Origin: CAVHIG01 sp963636105
GTDB taxonomy: Bacteria > Bacillota > Clostridia > Peptostreptococcales > Anaerovoracaceae
Direction: 5' to 3'
DNA: 6,710 bases
Assembly (NCBI GenBank): GCA_963636105.1
Contig: CAVHIG010000069.1
Coordinates: 1 to 6,710, forward strand
The notes below the pieces were generated by a model, which saw nothing but the letters and a program-made list of their open reading frames with translations, was not told the DNA's origin and ran no database searches. Position 1 is the stretch's first letter; every line of letters starts with the position of its first letter. The position numbers and the translations under genes are program-made. Positions 4,635 through 6,710 of the stretch are shown in pieces.

Positions 4635-6548
4635 CTAGCAGCTCTTCAGATAATTTATCTTTCCGCCGTGCAAAATCATCTCCTTCTCAAGCTCGGAGAA
4701 ATTGCCGGAGGTCTTGATTTCACAGCCGCACTCGCACTTCACGATGATAGGATCGCCCTTCTCCACCTGCTCGCGCGCGTTCTCAATCGTCAGCACCGCG
4801 CCCAGCTTCAGCTTGTCATAATCTGCCGGATCCTCAAATACAAGCGGCATGATTCCGCTGTTTATCAAATTTGACCTGTGTATACGCGCAAACGACTTCG
4901 CTATGACGAATTTTACGCCCAAATACAGCGGTGCCAATGCCGCATGCTCACGGCTGCTTCCCTGTCCATAATTTTCACCGCCGACAATTACGCAGCTGCC
5001 TGCTTCCTTGCAGCGACTCGCAAAATCCTTATCAAGCTTCTCAAAGCAATAATTCGCAAGATGAGGCACGTTCGAACGATATGGCAAAAGCCTTGAATCC
5101 GAAGGCATGATGTCGTCGGTCGTGATGTTATTGCCGCCGCAAAGCGTAACCTTCGCCGTTACCGCATCCGCAAGCGCCGTATTTCTCGGGAACGGCTTGA
5201 TATTCGGACCCATCTCCACCGGAGTATCCTCGCCCGCCGGAGGAATGAGGAAATTTACGCTCGGAACAAAGTCCACCGGCTCTACAGGAGCAAGCTCTAT
5301 GCCGCTCTTTCTGCCGTCGGTGAGCACGCCCTTTATTGCGGAAACTGCGGCGGTTTCAGGGCTTACGAGGTAGATCTGCGCGTCGTTTGTGCCGCTTCTG
5401 CCCTTGAAATTTCTATTGAAGGTACGCAGGGATATCGCGCCCGACTTCGGGGACTGACCCATACCGATACATGGTCCGCAGGCATTTTCTATGATTCTCG
5501 CGCCGGCTCTTATCATGTCGGCAAGCGCTCCATTTTCTGCAAGCATTGCCAATATTTTGGATGAACCCGGAGAGATTACAAGGCTTACATCCGGATGCAC
5601 CTTTCGACCCTTGAGAATCTGCGCTACCTTCATGAGGTCCGCATATGAGGAATTTGTGCAGCTTCCGATGGCTACCTGGTCGATTTTGATCTCGCCGATA
5701 TTTTCGACGCTGTCTACATTGTCAGGGCTGTGCGGCATAGCAGCAAGCGGCGGAATGGTCGAAAGATCCACGATGAGCTCCTCGTCATATACCGCGTCCG
5801 CGTCGGCAGAAAGCTCTACAAAGTCGCATTCTCTACCCTGCTGCGCAAGGTAAGCCCTTGTGTTTTCGTCGCTTGGGAATACGGAAGTCGTAGCGCCGAG
5901 CTCCGCACCCATGTTTGTGATAGTCGCTCTGTCTGTTACGGAAAGTGTCTTTACACCCTCGCCCGTATATTCTATGATTTTACCTACGCCGCCCTTTACA
6001 GTGAGCTTCTTCAATACGTAGAGAATGATGTCCTTTGCGCTGGACCATACAGGCAGCTCGCCCACAAGCTCAACCTTCACTACCTTTGGTACAGTCAGGC
6101 TGTATGTGCCCTTCGCTATGGCAACGGCGACGTCCAGTCCGCCCGCGCCGATCGCGATCATGCCCAGACCTCCTCCTGTAGGAGTATGGCTGTCAGAGCC
6201 GAGGAGGGTCTTGCCCGGAATTCCGTAGTTTTCAAGATGAAGCTGGTGGCAGATGCCGTTGCCCGGCTTGCTGAAGAGTACGCCGTGTCTTGCGGCTACG
6301 CTCTTTATGAAGGCGTGATCGTCCGCGTTTTCAAAGCCGGTCTGAAGCGTGTTGTGGTCGATGTAAGCTACTGACAGCTCTGTCTTTTTCTGTCCCGCAT
6401 CCATGGCCTCAAGCTGCAGATATACCATCGTGCCCGTGGAATCCTGTGTAAGCGTCTGGTCAATCTTGATCTTGATCTCTTCTCCCAGAACCAGATTTCC
6501 TTCAATTAAATGCTTTTCCAATATTTTGTAAGCAAGTGTCTTTCCCAT
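4635..6548 (-). CDS. acn: Aconitate hydratase (637 aa, short Aquifex-type)
   Basis: The enzyme interconverts citrate and isocitrate in the cytoplasm through a [4Fe-4S] cluster. The cluster cysteines are visible as SCTNSS (Cys297) and ENACGPCIGMG (Cys357 and Cys360). Other signatures are AYIDHNTLQ (61-69), GSDSHTPTGGGLG (117-129), SGTNDAQIYLVSPETAAVSA (385-404), and the swivel-domain block GGENYGQGSSREHAALAP (523-540) with the catalytic serine and arginine, followed by FARIHRSNLINSG (553-565). At 637 residues it is much shorter than AcnA (~890) and fits the compact class also seen in Aquifex and clostridia. AAGGAG (6555-6560) lies 6 nt before the ATG, so the start is secure. It is intact, first of the three citrate-arm enzymes, and follows another gene's stop by 53 nt of AT-rich DNA. 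Confidence 0.97.
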   Translation of the reverse strand: MGKTLAYKILEKHLIEGNLVLGEEIKIKIDQTLTQDSTGTMVYLQLEAMDAGQKKTELSVAYIDHNTLQTGFENADDHAFIKSVAARHGVLFSKPGNGICHQLHLENYGIPGKTLLGSDSHTPTGGGLGMIAIGAGGLDVAVAIAKGTYSLTVPKVVKVELVGELPVWSSAKDIILYVLKKLTVKGGVGKIIEYTGEGVKTLSVTDRATITNMGAELGATTSVFPSDENTRAYLAQQGRECDFVELSADADAVYDEELIVDLSTIPPLAAMPHSPDNVDSVENIGEIKIDQVAIGSCTNSSYADLMKVAQILKGRKVHPDVSLVISPGSSKILAMLAENGALADMIRAGARIIENACGPCIGMGQSPKSGAISLRTFNRNFKGRSGTNDAQIYLVSPETAAVSAIKGVLTDGRKSGIELAPVEPVDFVPSVNFLIPPAGEDTPVEMGPNIKPFPRNTALADAVTAKVTLCGGNNITTDDIMPSDSRLLPYRSNVPHLANYCFEKLDKDFASRCKEAGSCVIVGGENYGQGSSREHAALAPLYLGVKFVIAKSFARIHRSNLINSGIMPLVFEDPADYDKLKLGAVLTIENAREQVEKGDPIIVKCECGCEIKTSGNFSELEKEMILHGGKINYLKSC

Positions 6549-6601
6549 TTTTTTCTCCTTTTGTTTATATTTGCATTTAAAATTTTATTCTTATTTTTAT
6601 T

Positions 6602-6710
6602 TTATTTTGCGAGAGCCGGTACCTGTCGTTTTTCCCTCTGCAGCTCCGCTCTCTTTTCTGCAGGCTCGGCGGGATTGCGCAGATTCTCGGCCGGATTTCT
6701 CAGATCCTCG
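6602..6710 (-). CDS. C-terminal tail of an unidentified protein, truncated by the window edge
   Basis: Reading leftward from 6709 on the minus strand, one frame stays open for 35 codons to a TAA at 6604-6602. The visible residues are charged and contain a seven-residue repeat, (E/N)-(D)LRNPAE then NLRNPAE, then a Glu/Lys/Arg-rich end (AEKRAELQREKRQ) and VPALAK. This looks like a flexible or coiled tail. A second frame is also open through this stretch but is less protein-like, so the choice of frame is not certain. It lies 53 nt before aconitase in the same direction and could be co-transcribed with it. No family can be assigned. Confidence 0.45.
   Translation of the reverse strand, partial: EDLRNPAENLRNPAEPAEKRAELQREKRQVPALAK

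Noticed and set aside
5107..6374. Several long plus-strand frames opposite aconitase
   Set aside because: They are antisense shadows of a codon-biased gene with intact cluster cysteines and catalytic motifs.

Overview
The window looks like chromosomal DNA of a Clostridia-type Bacillota, most likely a member of the Lachnospiraceae. This is inferred from the style of the proteins (a cytidylate kinase-like protein with an atypical P-loop, a citrate synthase with a long N-terminal extension, a short ~640-residue aconitase), purine-rich Shine-Dalgarno sequences, AT-rich spacers and strong -35/-10 promoters. No genus can be named from sequence alone.

Layout. Positions 62-374 (minus strand) hold what looks like a complete monocistronic unit: a near-consensus promoter, a ~120-nt leader able to fold into a long closed helix, a strong Shine-Dalgarno, a 26-residue hydrophobic peptide and an intrinsic terminator. 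It resembles small membrane-peptide or type I toxin loci and I could not assign it to a known family. After an AT-rich gap with a GC-richer patch of uncertain origin, a plus-strand promoter (591-619) drives a cytidylate kinase-like gene (664-1278), which ends at a 14-bp inverted repeat. The rest is on the minus strand. In order of transcription: the tail of an unidentified gene (6710-6602), aconitase (6548-4635), a 496-bp spacer packed with direct and inverted repeats, NAD(P)-type isocitrate dehydrogenase (4138-2899, frameshifted here), and citrate synthase (2824-1415).

How the genes work together. Citrate synthase, aconitase and isocitrate dehydrogenase form the oxidative arm from oxaloacetate and acetyl-CoA to 2-oxoglutarate, which in anaerobic Clostridia mainly supplies carbon for glutamate. 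The middle step is broken in this copy: a perfect 28-bp tandem duplication shifts the isocitrate dehydrogenase frame and separates the substrate-binding N-terminal part from the metal- and nucleotide-binding C-terminal part. Deleting one 28-bp copy restores a 403-residue enzyme exactly. The change is therefore recent, reversible by slippage, or a sequence error.

The points most worth following up are the small-peptide unit with its structured leader, the 28-bp duplication, the repeat-rich spacer between aconitase and isocitrate dehydrogenase (six AAAAATGTA/TACATTTTT sites forming large palindromes, plus 47-bp tandem repeats with GC-rich hairpins), and a low-complexity insertion inside isocitrate dehydrogenase.
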